The notes beneath the pieces were generated by a model. That model was given only the letters and a program-made list of their open reading frames with translations, did no database searches and was not told the DNA's origin. DNA of 53,559 nucleotides from the NCBI GenBank assembly GCA_026396875.1, contig JAPLVY010000010.1, positions 1-53,559 of the forward strand. Direction: 5' to 3'. Of this stretch, positions 8,817-16,304 are shown one piece after another (the first letter of the stretch is position 1; every line of letters begins with the position of its first letter). Position numbers and translations under genes: made by a program. Source of the DNA: Candidatus Falkowiibacteriota bacterium. GTDB lineage: Bacteria > Patescibacteriota > Patescibacteriia > Patescibacteriales > UBA12465.

Positions 8817-8845
8817 TTTACAATTAATCACTTCCTTGGTACAAT
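8817..8845 (+). promoter_or_regulatory. predicted thrS leader promoter
   Basis: TTTACA (8817-8822), 17 bp, TACAAT (8840-8845). The transcript would start near 8852, giving a leader of about 215 nt before thrS. Confidence 0.6.
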
Positions 8846-9041
8846 TCTGGTAGTGCTGATTGTGCGGCCCACCAAACCGCAATTGCCTTCCTGGCGATGA
8901 GATTGATTTCTCCCAAAGCTAATCCAAAAGAGCTTCTGCCCTTAAAGACAGGAGAAACTGGGTGGAACCGCGAGATTTTGTATTAATCCCGTCCCGGTCA
9001 TAAAGATAAGTCTTTATCTTTTTGACCAGGGCGGGTTTTTT
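8846..9041 (+). promoter_or_regulatory. T-box riboswitch (tRNA-Thr sensing, transcriptional attenuator)
   Basis: The hallmark T-box GGGTGGAACCGCG is at 8960-8972. The antiterminator folds exactly as known: CUGGG (8958-8962) pairs with CCCGG (8993-8997), the 7-nt bulge UGGAACC lies at 8963-8969, and GCG (8970-8972) pairs with CGU (8990-8992). The competing terminator pairs 8988-9000 with 9023-9035, has an inner 8-bp stem (AAAGATAA/TTATCTTT), and ends in T6 at 9036-9041. Uncharged tRNA with 3' UCCA would stabilise the antiterminator, predicting discriminator U73 on tRNA-Thr. The upstream hairpin with loop CCCACCAAA (8868-8876) offers ACC as a Thr specifier codon. Stem I then looks unusually short. 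Confidence 0.9.
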
Positions 9042-9066
9042 AGATTAAAATAATAAATCAAAAAAT

Positions 9067-10827
9067 ATGAAAAATGAAAAAGAAAATAATGCCGAGTTAA
9101 AAAGGCATTCTCTGGCGCACATCATGGCGGCAGCAATTAAAGAAGAATACACGGAAGCCAAGCTGGCTATTGGACCGGCAATAGAAAATGGTTTTTACTA
9201 TGACATCGATTTTGGTGACACCAAAATTTCTGATAGCGATCTGCCAAAAATTGAGAAAAAAATGATTGCCCTAATCAATCAGGGTCTATCTTTTGCGCGC
9301 GAAGAAAAAAATATCGACCAGGCACTCAGAGAAATAGACCAGGCCGCAGAACCTTATAAATATGAATTAGTCTCCGACCTAAAAGAAAAAGGAGAAAATA
9401 GTGTCAGCTTTTACACTGTCGGCTCCTTCACCGATCTTTGTCGCGGACCGCACGTAGAAAATACGAAAGAGATCGCTGCTAAAAGTTTTCGTCTTCAAAA
9501 ACTTGCTGGTGCCTATTGGCGAGGGAGCGAAAAAAATAAGATGCTTACTCGCATTTACGGCCTAGCCTTTGAAACAAAAGAAGAATTAAGTGCTTACGAT
9601 GCCATGATGCTGGAGGCCGAAAAGCGCGACCATCGTAAACTCGGCAAAGAATTGGATATCTTCATGACCCACGAATATGCTCCCGGCATGCCATTCTTTC
9701 TACCAAAAGGAATGATTATCTTGCAAGAATTAATCAAATTTGTCCGTGCAGAATCTTACGGTCCCGGCTATAAAGAAGTTCGCACTCCGCATTTATTCAA
9801 TGATGAGCTATGGAAAATTTCTGGTCACTGGGGACATTACCAAGAAGATATGTTTTGCCTGCATCACGCCGAAGATGATATTGATATGGGTATAAAACCA
9901 ATGAATTGCCCGGCCCACATGCTGATCTTCAAGCGCGATATCAGGTCATACAAAGAACTACCCTTGCGTATCGCCGAAACTTCCACTCTTTATCGCAATG
10001 AAAAATCAGGTACTCTCCACGGATTAACGAGGGTTCGCAGTTTATCTCAAGACGATTCACACATTTTTTTGCGGCCAGAACAAATCATTGAAGAAATCTC
10101 CGATTTACTGAAAAAAATCAAACATATTTATCAGGTATTTGGCTTGGAAATTGACGAGATTCATCTTTCAACTCGCCCAGAAGAGTTTTTGGGTGAACGT
10201 GCAGTTTGGGATGAAGCCGAAGAAAGTTTGAAAAAAGCGCTTGGCGATGCGGGTTTGAACTATCAAATTAATGAAGGAGATGGTGCCTTTTACGGACCAA
10301 AAATCGACGTGAAGGTAAAAGATGCCATTGGGAGGCAATGGCAACTGGCTACAATTCAGCTAGACTATCAAATGCCAATCCGCTTTGATTTAAACTACAT
10401 CGACAATAATGGCCAAGAAAAACGTCCAGTAGTTTTGCATCGAGCCCTTCTTGGATCGATGGAGAGATTCCTGGGAATCATCATTGAACACTTTTCTGGT
10501 GCTATGCCTCTCTGGCTAGCTCCTGTGCAAGTGAAACTTTTGCCGGTTAGCGAAAAGCATCTGGAATATTGCAAAAAACTGGCAGACAAACTAATTGGTG
10601 CCGACCTCCGAGTAGAGATCGACGAAAGTGGGAACACTATTGGCAATAAGATTAGGACTTGTGCTGCCGAAAAAATCCCTTATCAATTAGTCATTGGTGA
10701 TCAAGAAGCGGAATCGGAGAACTTGAGTGTGCGGGCCTATGGCAATCGTGAAAACAAGAGTTTCTCCCAGACAGAATTCATCAAAAATTGCCAAGAAAAA
10801 ATTAGTACTAGATCCTTGGAGCTATAA
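9067..10827 (+). CDS. thrS: threonine--tRNA ligase lacking the TGS domain
   Basis: 586 residues against about 640 in most bacteria. The protein starts almost at the editing domain, whose HxxxH motif (HSLAH) is at residues 14-18, so the N-terminal TGS domain is missing. Next come the class II catalytic core with 'PMNCPAHM' and motif 2 'TLYRNEKSGTLHGLTRVR' near 310, and the C-terminal anticodon-binding domain (about 485-586). It charges tRNA-Thr with threonine in the cytoplasm and edits Ser-tRNA-Thr. Expression is controlled by the T-box directly upstream. No Shine-Dalgarno precedes the ATG, 25 nt after the attenuator. Confidence 0.97.
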   Translation: MKNEKENNAELKRHSLAHIMAAAIKEEYTEAKLAIGPAIENGFYYDIDFGDTKISDSDLPKIEKKMIALINQGLSFAREEKNIDQALREIDQAAEPYKYELVSDLKEKGENSVSFYTVGSFTDLCRGPHVENTKEIAAKSFRLQKLAGAYWRGSEKNKMLTRIYGLAFETKEELSAYDAMMLEAEKRDHRKLGKELDIFMTHEYAPGMPFFLPKGMIILQELIKFVRAESYGPGYKEVRTPHLFNDELWKISGHWGHYQEDMFCLHHAEDDIDMGIKPMNCPAHMLIFKRDIRSYKELPLRIAETSTLYRNEKSGTLHGLTRVRSLSQDDSHIFLRPEQIIEEISDLLKKIKHIYQVFGLEIDEIHLSTRPEEFLGERAVWDEAEESLKKALGDAGLNYQINEGDGAFYGPKIDVKVKDAIGRQWQLATIQLDYQMPIRFDLNYIDNNGQEKRPVVLHRALLGSMERFLGIIIEHFSGAMPLWLAPVQVKLLPVSEKHLEYCKKLADKLIGADLRVEIDESGNTIGNKIRTCAAEKIPYQLVIGDQEAESENLSVRAYGNRENKSFSQTEFIKNCQEKISTRSLEL

Positions 10828-10845
10828 GCCTCTTCATGCTATAAT
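10816..10845 (+). promoter_or_regulatory. predicted promoter of the 10.9-12.3 kb operon
   Basis: TTGGAG (10816-10821), 18 bp, TGCTATAAT (extended -10; TATAAT at 10840-10845). It overlaps the end of thrS. Confidence 0.6.
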
Positions 10846-10865
10846 TAATTCATAATAATCAACTT

Positions 10866-11201
10866 ATGAAAAAGCTAAAAAAACTTTGGCCTTTGTTTTT
10901 GTCACTAGCAGTGCTAGCGGTTTTAATCGTTATCGCCCTGTCATCGTCCAAAGTCATCCTCTTCTATGGGAACACCTGCTCTCATTGCAAGAAGGTGGAA
11001 GAATACCTACAAAGTAATCCGAGCAAGGTAAAATACCGTTTTTTAGAAGTATACGACAATAAGGAAAACGCCAATCTGATGATCAGCAAGGCTAAACTCT
11101 GTGGCTTAAACAGCGATAACGTTGGCATCCCCTTTCTTTATGATGGTAAAAAATGTCTCTCTGGAGACCAGGATATTATTGATTGGTTTAGTAAACAATA
11201 A
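10866..11201 (+). CDS. membrane-anchored thioredoxin-fold protein with CxxC (CSHC)
   Basis: 111 residues: one N-terminal membrane helix (about 8-27), then a small thioredoxin/glutaredoxin-like domain. The active-site motif is 'YGNTCSHCKKVEEYL' and 'VGIPFLYDGKKCLSGDQDI' supplies the cis-proline region plus a third Cys. It probably acts in thiol-disulfide exchange on the outer face of the membrane. It starts an operon with two further genes at 5-nt gaps, and the next gene is a membrane protein with its own CPLC motif, so the two may pass electrons or oxidise each other. Confidence 0.75.
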   Translation: MKKLKKLWPLFLSLAVLAVLIVIALSSSKVILFYGNTCSHCKKVEEYLQSNPSKVKYRFLEVYDNKENANLMISKAKLCGLNSDNVGIPFLYDGKKCLSGDQDIIDWFSKQ

Positions 11202-11206
11202 AAACT

Positions 11207-11722
11207 ATGAAATTAACTGCAAAAAAATTATTACTAGGAGCACCGCTAATCCTTTTACCAAGCGCCGCTCAGGCAATCTGCCCGCTCTGTGTAATTGCCG
11301 TTGGTGCTGGCCTGGGACTCAGCGAATATCTGGGAATCGATGATACCATTTCTGGATCTTGGATTGGAGCATTAATTGTTGCCATGGCTTGGTGGAACAT
11401 TAACTGGTTTGAAAGCAAAAAAATCTGGAACGACAAACGCCAAATGCGTAACGTTTTAACCATTTTAGCGTATTACTTATTAGTGGTAGCTCCACTTTTC
11501 TGGCAAGGACTAATCGGTCAGCCAGGAAAAACTATATTCGGAATTGATAAATTGGCCCTAGGAATAACAGTTGGTTCGATTGTTTTCGTCCTCTCGGAAA
11601 TCTGGTATAATAAGCTCAAGCAGAAAAACAATGGCCGGGCGTTATTCCCATTCCAAAAGGTTGTGACACCTATTATGAATTTAGCCATCGTTGATTTGCT
11701 CTTTTATTTGTTAATCCGCTAA
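11207..11722 (+). CDS. polytopic membrane protein with CPLC motif, possible redox partner
   Basis: 171 residues with about four to five membrane helices. The N-terminus resembles a signal anchor ending 'AAQAICPLCVIAVGAGLGLSEYLGIDD', which puts a CxxC near residues 24-27 at the membrane surface. No family is recognised with certainty. Being 5 nt downstream of the thioredoxin-fold gene suggests a thiol redox pair, by analogy with DsbB/VKOR- or CcdA-type partners, but the sequence does not clearly match any of these. Confidence 0.65.
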   Translation: MKLTAKKLLLGAPLILLPSAAQAICPLCVIAVGAGLGLSEYLGIDDTISGSWIGALIVAMAWWNINWFESKKIWNDKRQMRNVLTILAYYLLVVAPLFWQGLIGQPGKTIFGIDKLALGITVGSIVFVLSEIWYNKLKQKNNGRALFPFQKVVTPIMNLAIVDLLFYLLIR

Positions 11723-11727
11723 CGACT

Positions 11728-12261
11728 ATGCACGAGGAAGAACTGAAAAAAATCAATGATTTAATCGAAAAAGCTGATGAAATGAAGAAAGACCACAAAC
11801 TTGACCTCTCTTCTGACCAGGACCTCAGTATTGCGATCATGAATCTAGTAAGCATTGAGGAGCATTTCTTTTTTACTGGAGCAAAAACTGGGGATAAAAA
11901 ATACTACCGCCTCCTCGATGAAGTTCGGTCGATGCGTAAGGAATTGCTGAAGAGAATCATCAAAGAGTACGAAGGTGAAGTCTGGTGTATTTCCAAGCAC
12001 CTCCTTGCCGCCTCCTATCGCCTAATGGAGGTAGGTACAAAAGCCCAGGGGCGAGGCAACGAAGATGAAGCCGCTGAGATGTTCAAAAAGTCCTATGAAC
12101 TCTATTCCCTTTTCTGGGGTCTGAATATGAAACTGGTTGACACTGAAGGCATTAAAAAAATCGATGAGGAAGCAGTCAATAACACCGATAAGAAGCCGAA
12201 AGGCTTTGCCGGAAGGCTCGGTGAGATGGTTAAGAAAGTAGTTGATTGCTGCATTGAATAA
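11728..12261 (+). CDS. all-helical cytoplasmic protein, function unknown
   Basis: 177 residues, charged and predicted almost wholly helical, with no signal or membrane segment. Notable stretches are 'LVSIEEHFFFTGAKTGDKKYYRLLDEVRSMRKELLKRI' and 'AEMFKKSYELYSLFWGLNMKL'. It starts 5 nt after the CPLC membrane protein and ends the operon before a strong terminator. I do not recognise the family; the E-x-x-H and Y/H-rich pattern could bind metal, but that is speculation. Confidence 0.7.
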   Translation: MHEEELKKINDLIEKADEMKKDHKLDLSSDQDLSIAIMNLVSIEEHFFFTGAKTGDKKYYRLLDEVRSMRKELLKRIIKEYEGEVWCISKHLLAASYRLMEVGTKAQGRGNEDEAAEMFKKSYELYSLFWGLNMKLVDTEGIKKIDEEAVNNTDKKPKGFAGRLGEMVKKVVDCCIE

Positions 12262-12276
12262 TAGAAAGATATAAAA

Positions 12277-12310
12277 ACACTCTCGACGGAATCCGAGAGT
12301 GTTTTTTTAT
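12277..12310 (+). terminator. intrinsic terminator of the thioredoxin-fold operon
   Basis: ACACTCTCG/CGAGAGTGT hairpin with an 8-nt loop, followed by T7. Confidence 0.9.
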
Positions 12311-12339
12311 TTTAAAATTAGCTTAATTTGTTCTTATCA

Positions 12340-12368
12340 TTGACATATATACTGATATATGATATAGT
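12340..12368 (+). promoter_or_regulatory. predicted promoter of the 12416 gene
   Basis: TTGACA (12340-12345), 17 bp, TATAGT (12363-12368), a near-consensus sigma-70 promoter ending 47 nt before the ATG. Confidence 0.7.
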
Positions 12369-12415
12369 TAATTTATAATCAATTCATTCACAAATATTAC
12401 ACAAAAATTATAGAC

Positions 12416-12904
12416 ATGGCAGAAAAAACACTCAAAAAAGTATTTACTATTGCGGTAATACTCTTTATAATTGCAGTTTTTGGTTATTTGATTTCCAATG
12501 AAGATCAAAATTCCACTAAAACACAAACAAATCTAAGCATCAAAAGCGAGTTCCAAAAAAAATTTAGCGCTATCAAAGTGCTCGAGCTTAAAACCAATCT
12601 TGATGAAGTAGATGCTTTTGGAAACCCTCTGATGTGCGGACAATGGTACATAAGAGTTAACGAGAGTCTTGCCCTTTTTCCCATACAAAACGGAACTTCG
12701 ACCATCGGTGGTCCGATGGGTGTGGGCGACATTCCCTTCGATTTCCTGCAAAGTAAATACGCAAAGGAGGTAGGACAAATTTCTATCAACTCCAGAGGTC
12801 AATCACCCGGAGGGATTATTACAGCACAAGTCGCATTAACCGGAAAAGACGAAATAATACTTAACACTAATACCGTGAAGTATTATCTAAAGGGAGGTAA
12901 GTAG
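12416..12904 (+). CDS. exported/anchored protein, function unknown
   Basis: 162 residues: one N-terminal membrane helix (about 9-26), then a polar domain outside the membrane with 'FGNPLMCGQWYIRVNESLALFPIQNGTSTIGGPMGVGDI' in the middle. It is monocistronic, with a near-consensus promoter and a terminator. Nothing here identifies a family. Confidence 0.7.
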   Translation: MAEKTLKKVFTIAVILFIIAVFGYLISNEDQNSTKTQTNLSIKSEFQKKFSAIKVLELKTNLDEVDAFGNPLMCGQWYIRVNESLALFPIQNGTSTIGGPMGVGDIPFDFLQSKYAKEVGQISINSRGQSPGGIITAQVALTGKDEIILNTNTVKYYLKGGK

Positions 12905-12934
12905 GCCATCTTTGGAAAAACTCAAATGAACAAA

Positions 12935-12968
12935 CAGAAACCCATCTTTTAAATGGGTTTCTTTTTTT
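12935..12968. terminator. bidirectional terminator between convergent genes
   Basis: AGAAACCCAT/ATGGGTTTCT, a 10-bp stem with a 7-nt loop, followed by T7 on the plus strand. It serves the 12416 gene and possibly the convergent gene at 12974. Confidence 0.85.
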
Positions 12969-12973
12969 ATATT

Positions 12974-13594
12974 TCATTTTTCCACCACCAACATCTTCTT
13001 TTCAATTTTCTTGACTGGCAAGTGATGCCCGGTCGGATAAGCCTTAATCGCCTTAAACAGGATTGTCTCTAGGTAACGATAACCTTCTCCTCTCTTGGTG
13101 CCCGGATCATTGGTGATAAATTCTTTCTTCAGCTTGTCGTAACCCTTGAGCACTAGCATGTGAGTCTCTGGTCCTGGTGCCTTAAAATAAGGATTCTTCA
13201 ATAAACGACCATCGGTTGGCACCAAGATCAAATTCCCTTTTGATATTTCTGCTTTGAGATTTTCCAATTTAATATTTTCCACCACTCTTACTTTTTTTGC
13301 GTCGTATTTAAAATAATCAATAAAAACCCATTGGCGCAAATCGGCCAAGGAAATATCGCGGTACTCACCGTATTTTTTTAATTCAAAATCAGAAATAGCA
13401 GTAATTGATTTTTCGGCCTCTTCTTTTTTAATCAACTTCTCTCCCTTGACCCAAGACATTGCCATTACTACTGATGCCTCTTCGCAACCGTCTTGTTGGC
13501 GCAAATCCGACCATTTCGCCAAAGGAGCTTGCGACGTGAATGACATCGGCAGGACCATGGTGGCAAAAACCAAGAGTTTTTTATAGCTATTCAT
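12974..13594 (-). CDS. exported C39-like (papain-fold) cysteine peptidase
   Basis: 206 residues. A signal peptide (about 1-25) precedes a C39_2-type domain. The catalytic Cys sits in 'LRQQDGCEEASVVMAMSW' with an oxyanion Gln just before it, the His in 'PETHMLVLKGYD', and the Asn/Asp in 'FITNDPGTKRGEGYRYLE'. All three landmarks of the fold are present, so activity is plausible. The substrate is unknown; family members cleave leader peptides or cell-wall and surface proteins. It lies 3 nt downstream of the GH3-family gene, so the two are co-expressed. Confidence 0.8.
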   Translation of the reverse strand: MNSYKKLLVFATMVLPMSFTSQAPLAKWSDLRQQDGCEEASVVMAMSWVKGEKLIKKEEAEKSITAISDFELKKYGEYRDISLADLRQWVFIDYFKYDAKKVRVVENIKLENLKAEISKGNLILVPTDGRLLKNPYFKAPGPETHMLVLKGYDKLKKEFITNDPGTKRGEGYRYLETILFKAIKAYPTGHHLPVKKIEKKMLVVEK

Positions 13595-13597
13595 AGT

Positions 13598-15127
13598 TTA
13601 TTCGAAACTTAATAGTTCGTCCAAATAATCTCGACGATTAAAAAGGCGAGGCACCTTGTTCTGCCCACCAAGCTTGCCCTTCTTCTTGAGCCAATCATAA
13701 AATAAGTCTTTGCGCACTGCTTGAACCTTTGGAAAACCAAGAATCAAATCCTGATAGCGTTTCGCTTCATAATCTGAGTTAAGACTTTTTAAAGCATCAT
13801 CCAGATCTTTTGCAAAAACGGCCAAATCTTCTGGAGGATTTGTAAATTCTATCAGCCACTCATGACCACCTTGTTTGTTGTCGCCGAAATAAATTGGTGC
13901 CGCGGTATATTCGCGAACACTAACGCTGTTTTTTAGAGAAGCAATTTCAATTGCTTTGTCGGCGTTGGCAATCATCAACTCTTCACCGAAGACATTAATG
14001 AAGTGCTTGGTTCTACCAGAAATTTTTATTCGCGTTGGATTAATAGAGGTGATCTCTACGGTGTCGCCAATCAAATAACGCCACAAACCACCATTAGTAG
14101 AAATCGCCAAAGCATAATTCTTCCCCAACTCTACTTCCTCCAAACAAAAAGCTTGTGGACTTTCCTCTCCCAATTCTTCAAGTGGAATAAATTCATAAAA
14201 TATTCCGTAATCCAAAAATAGCAATAAGTCATCGCGAGAAAAATCATCGGTCATGGCAAAAAACCCCTCAGAGGCATTATATACTTCGAGATAATGCATC
14301 TTATCACTTGGTATTAATTCCTTGAACTGTTCACGGTAAGGAGTAAAACTAACTCCGCCATGAATAAATAATTCCAAATCAGGCCAAACTTCCAGGATAT
14401 TTTTTTTACCTGTAATTTCCAAGATTCTTCTTAAAATAATCAAAGTCCACGAAGGAACACCCGCTAGGGCGACCACATTTTCTTTGATTGTCTCGTGAGA
14501 AATTTTTTCAATCTTTTCTTCCCACTCGTCCAACAAGGCAATAGAAATTTCCGGTACTCGCATAAAACGCGCCCAGAAAGGCAGGTTATCCATTAAGATG
14601 GCGGACAAGTCGCCACACAAGATATTGTTTTTCGCACTATCTGGTCGATAAGTACCGCCAATACTCAGGGTCTTGCCCACGCAAATGTTTGATTTTGGAT
14701 AACAATCGAGGTAAAGCGCTAAAAGGTCTTTTCCGGCTTGATAATGCGAACCTTCCAGCGAATCACTGGTTACCGGAATAAATTTACTCTTGTCACCAGT
14801 TGTTCCTGAAGATTTAGCGAACCATTTGGTCTCACCGGGCCACAACACGCTCTTATTTCCCGAAATAATTTTTTCAATCCAAGGGTGAAGATCGTCATAA
14901 CTAGAAAGTGGCACCTGACCCTTGAACAACTGATAAGCTTTATTGAAGTTTGGTTCCACTACAATATTGGCATAACCATATTTTTTCCCCCAATCTGTCC
15001 CCGCAGCCTCACGTAGCAAGTCAAAAAAAACCCTTTGACTAGAGCTGGCGTGGTCTTTCTTGAAGCGACTGATTTCTTCAAGACGAGATTTTAAGGCTAA
15101 AGATACCAAAGAATTAATGAAAGGCAT
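13598..15127 (-). CDS. GH3-family adenylate-forming acyl-acid amido synthetase-like enzyme
   Basis: 509 residues, near the length of bacterial GH3 proteins. The ATP-binding motif 'KSSGTTGDKSKFIPVT' lies near 108-123. 'EVYNASEGFFAM' and 'YLIGDTVEI' match the downstream adenylate motifs, followed by 'ISGRTKHFINVFGEELM' and a small C-terminal domain. GH3 enzymes activate a carboxylic acid with ATP and transfer it to an amino acid amine; in plants the acids are hormones, and bacterial substrates are largely unknown. The ATG at 15127 is chosen over an in-frame TTG at 15136. No Shine-Dalgarno is visible. Confidence 0.88.
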   Translation of the reverse strand: MPFINSLVSLALKSRLEEISRFKKDHASSSQRVFFDLLREAAGTDWGKKYGYANIVVEPNFNKAYQLFKGQVPLSSYDDLHPWIEKIISGNKSVLWPGETKWFAKSSGTTGDKSKFIPVTSDSLEGSHYQAGKDLLALYLDCYPKSNICVGKTLSIGGTYRPDSAKNNILCGDLSAILMDNLPFWARFMRVPEISIALLDEWEEKIEKISHETIKENVVALAGVPSWTLIILRRILEITGKKNILEVWPDLELFIHGGVSFTPYREQFKELIPSDKMHYLEVYNASEGFFAMTDDFSRDDLLLFLDYGIFYEFIPLEELGEESPQAFCLEEVELGKNYALAISTNGGLWRYLIGDTVEITSINPTRIKISGRTKHFINVFGEELMIANADKAIEIASLKNSVSVREYTAAPIYFGDNKQGGHEWLIEFTNPPEDLAVFAKDLDDALKSLNSDYEAKRYQDLILGFPKVQAVRKDLFYDWLKKKGKLGGQNKVPRLFNRRDYLDELLSFE

Positions 15128-15263
15128 AAATATCAATTGATTATCCGTATATTTTAACCTTTTTTTTCGTCTAGGACAAACCAGTGGCCAATAAATCTGG
15201 ACACCGCTTTATTACTAGGGCTAAAAATGCTAAAATAAAGGAATAATAACTAATGTAAAATTT

Positions 15264-15680
15264 ATGTCTTTAATACCTTGGCAGGAGTCATATTCTCTGG
15301 GAATAAGCGAAATTGATTCACAACATCAAAAAATGCTCGGCATTATTAATCATCTTGCTGATCTTTTCGAGAATGACAAACATCATAACGAAGCAGAAAT
15401 CGAACAAGCAATCATTGAATTAACAGAATATGCAATTTACCACTTTCAGACAGAAGAAAAATATTTTGCAACCTTCAACTACGATAAAGCGAAAGAACAC
15501 ATTGAAGTTCATGACCAATATCGCGAAAAGGTTGAGGAATGGCGTAAACGATATAATGAGAGCAAAGATCCAAAAATATTTTTTGAAATTTCTGAGTTCC
15601 TGCAGAATTGGTGGATTTGGCATATCAATAATACCGACCGCGCCTATGCCCCGCTTTTCAGGGAGCATGGTGTTAACTAG
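15264..15680 (+). CDS. bacteriohemerythrin
   Basis: 138 residues, the normal length for a single-domain hemerythrin. The di-iron ligands are visible: His in 'EIDSQHQKM', His and Glu in 'YHFQTEEKYF', two His in 'EHIEVHDQY', and His plus Asp in 'WIWHINNTDRAY'. The four-helix protein reversibly binds oxygen at a di-iron centre in the cytoplasm, serving as a sensor, carrier or detoxifier. It is probably followed in the same transcript by the membrane protein gene 66 nt downstream. Confidence 0.93.
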   Translation: MSLIPWQESYSLGISEIDSQHQKMLGIINHLADLFENDKHHNEAEIEQAIIELTEYAIYHFQTEEKYFATFNYDKAKEHIEVHDQYREKVEEWRKRYNESKDPKIFFEISEFLQNWWIWHINNTDRAYAPLFREHGVN

Positions 15681-15745
15681 AAAAAAATACAAGGAATTAA
15701 ACTCTTACTAATAACCGCGACTTGATTAACAACAAAATTAATCCT

Positions 15746-16243
15746 ATGGACAACTATACTTTCTACGCCTTAAATATCTTGCTGTTCGCCTTGCCACTCG
15801 CTCTCTTCGAAATAAATCTTGAGAAGACCCAGGGTTGGGGTGGAGGATTTCCGAGGGATAAATGGTATGGCAAGTCCTCTCTCAAGGGAACCTGGATCGA
15901 CAAAATTCTAACCAGCATCAGCCGCTTTGAATCGCCACTAAACTACCATCTGGTGATTATGTTTTTATTCCTGGCGGTATTTGTGTTGGAATATTTATTC
16001 GCAACCAAAAATATTTTTCTCCTCCTCTCCTGTTTCTTCGGAGTTAATTTTTTCGCCGATCTTTCCTGGTTTTCCTTTAATTGGTATTTTGATTCGATGA
16101 GACAATTACTAAAAGGTCCTAACGGCTCCATCACCTGGCATAAGAGTTGGCTAAAAATCGGCAAGACTTCTTATATCCCGGCCACCTACCTGTGGTGGCT
16201 CGGACTCAGTGTTCTGTTTATGGTACTAGCGCGAATTTGGTAA
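15746..16243 (+). CDS. polytopic membrane protein, function unknown
   Basis: 165 residues with three to four membrane segments (about 5-22, 70-88, 92-115, 143-163). A conserved-looking loop 'KTQGWGGGFPRDKWYGKSSLKGTWIDK' follows the first helix. The ATG at 15746 is preferred; an in-frame TTG at 15722 would add eight polar residues. No family is recognised. Confidence 0.65.
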   Translation: MDNYTFYALNILLFALPLALFEINLEKTQGWGGGFPRDKWYGKSSLKGTWIDKILTSISRFESPLNYHLVIMFLFLAVFVLEYLFATKNIFLLLSCFFGVNFFADLSWFSFNWYFDSMRQLLKGPNGSITWHKSWLKIGKTSYIPATYLWWLGLSVLFMVLARIW

Positions 16244-16261
16244 TAATATAGCTATTCTCAC

Positions 16262-16295
16262 AAAAAAAAGACATCTCTTTGAGATGTCTTTTTTG
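16262..16295. terminator. bidirectional terminator between convergent genes
   Basis: AAGACATCTC/GAGATGTCTT hairpin with A-run upstream and T-run downstream, between the stops at 16243 (+) and 16305 (-). Confidence 0.9.
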
Positions 16296-16304
16296 ATTTT
16301 TTTG

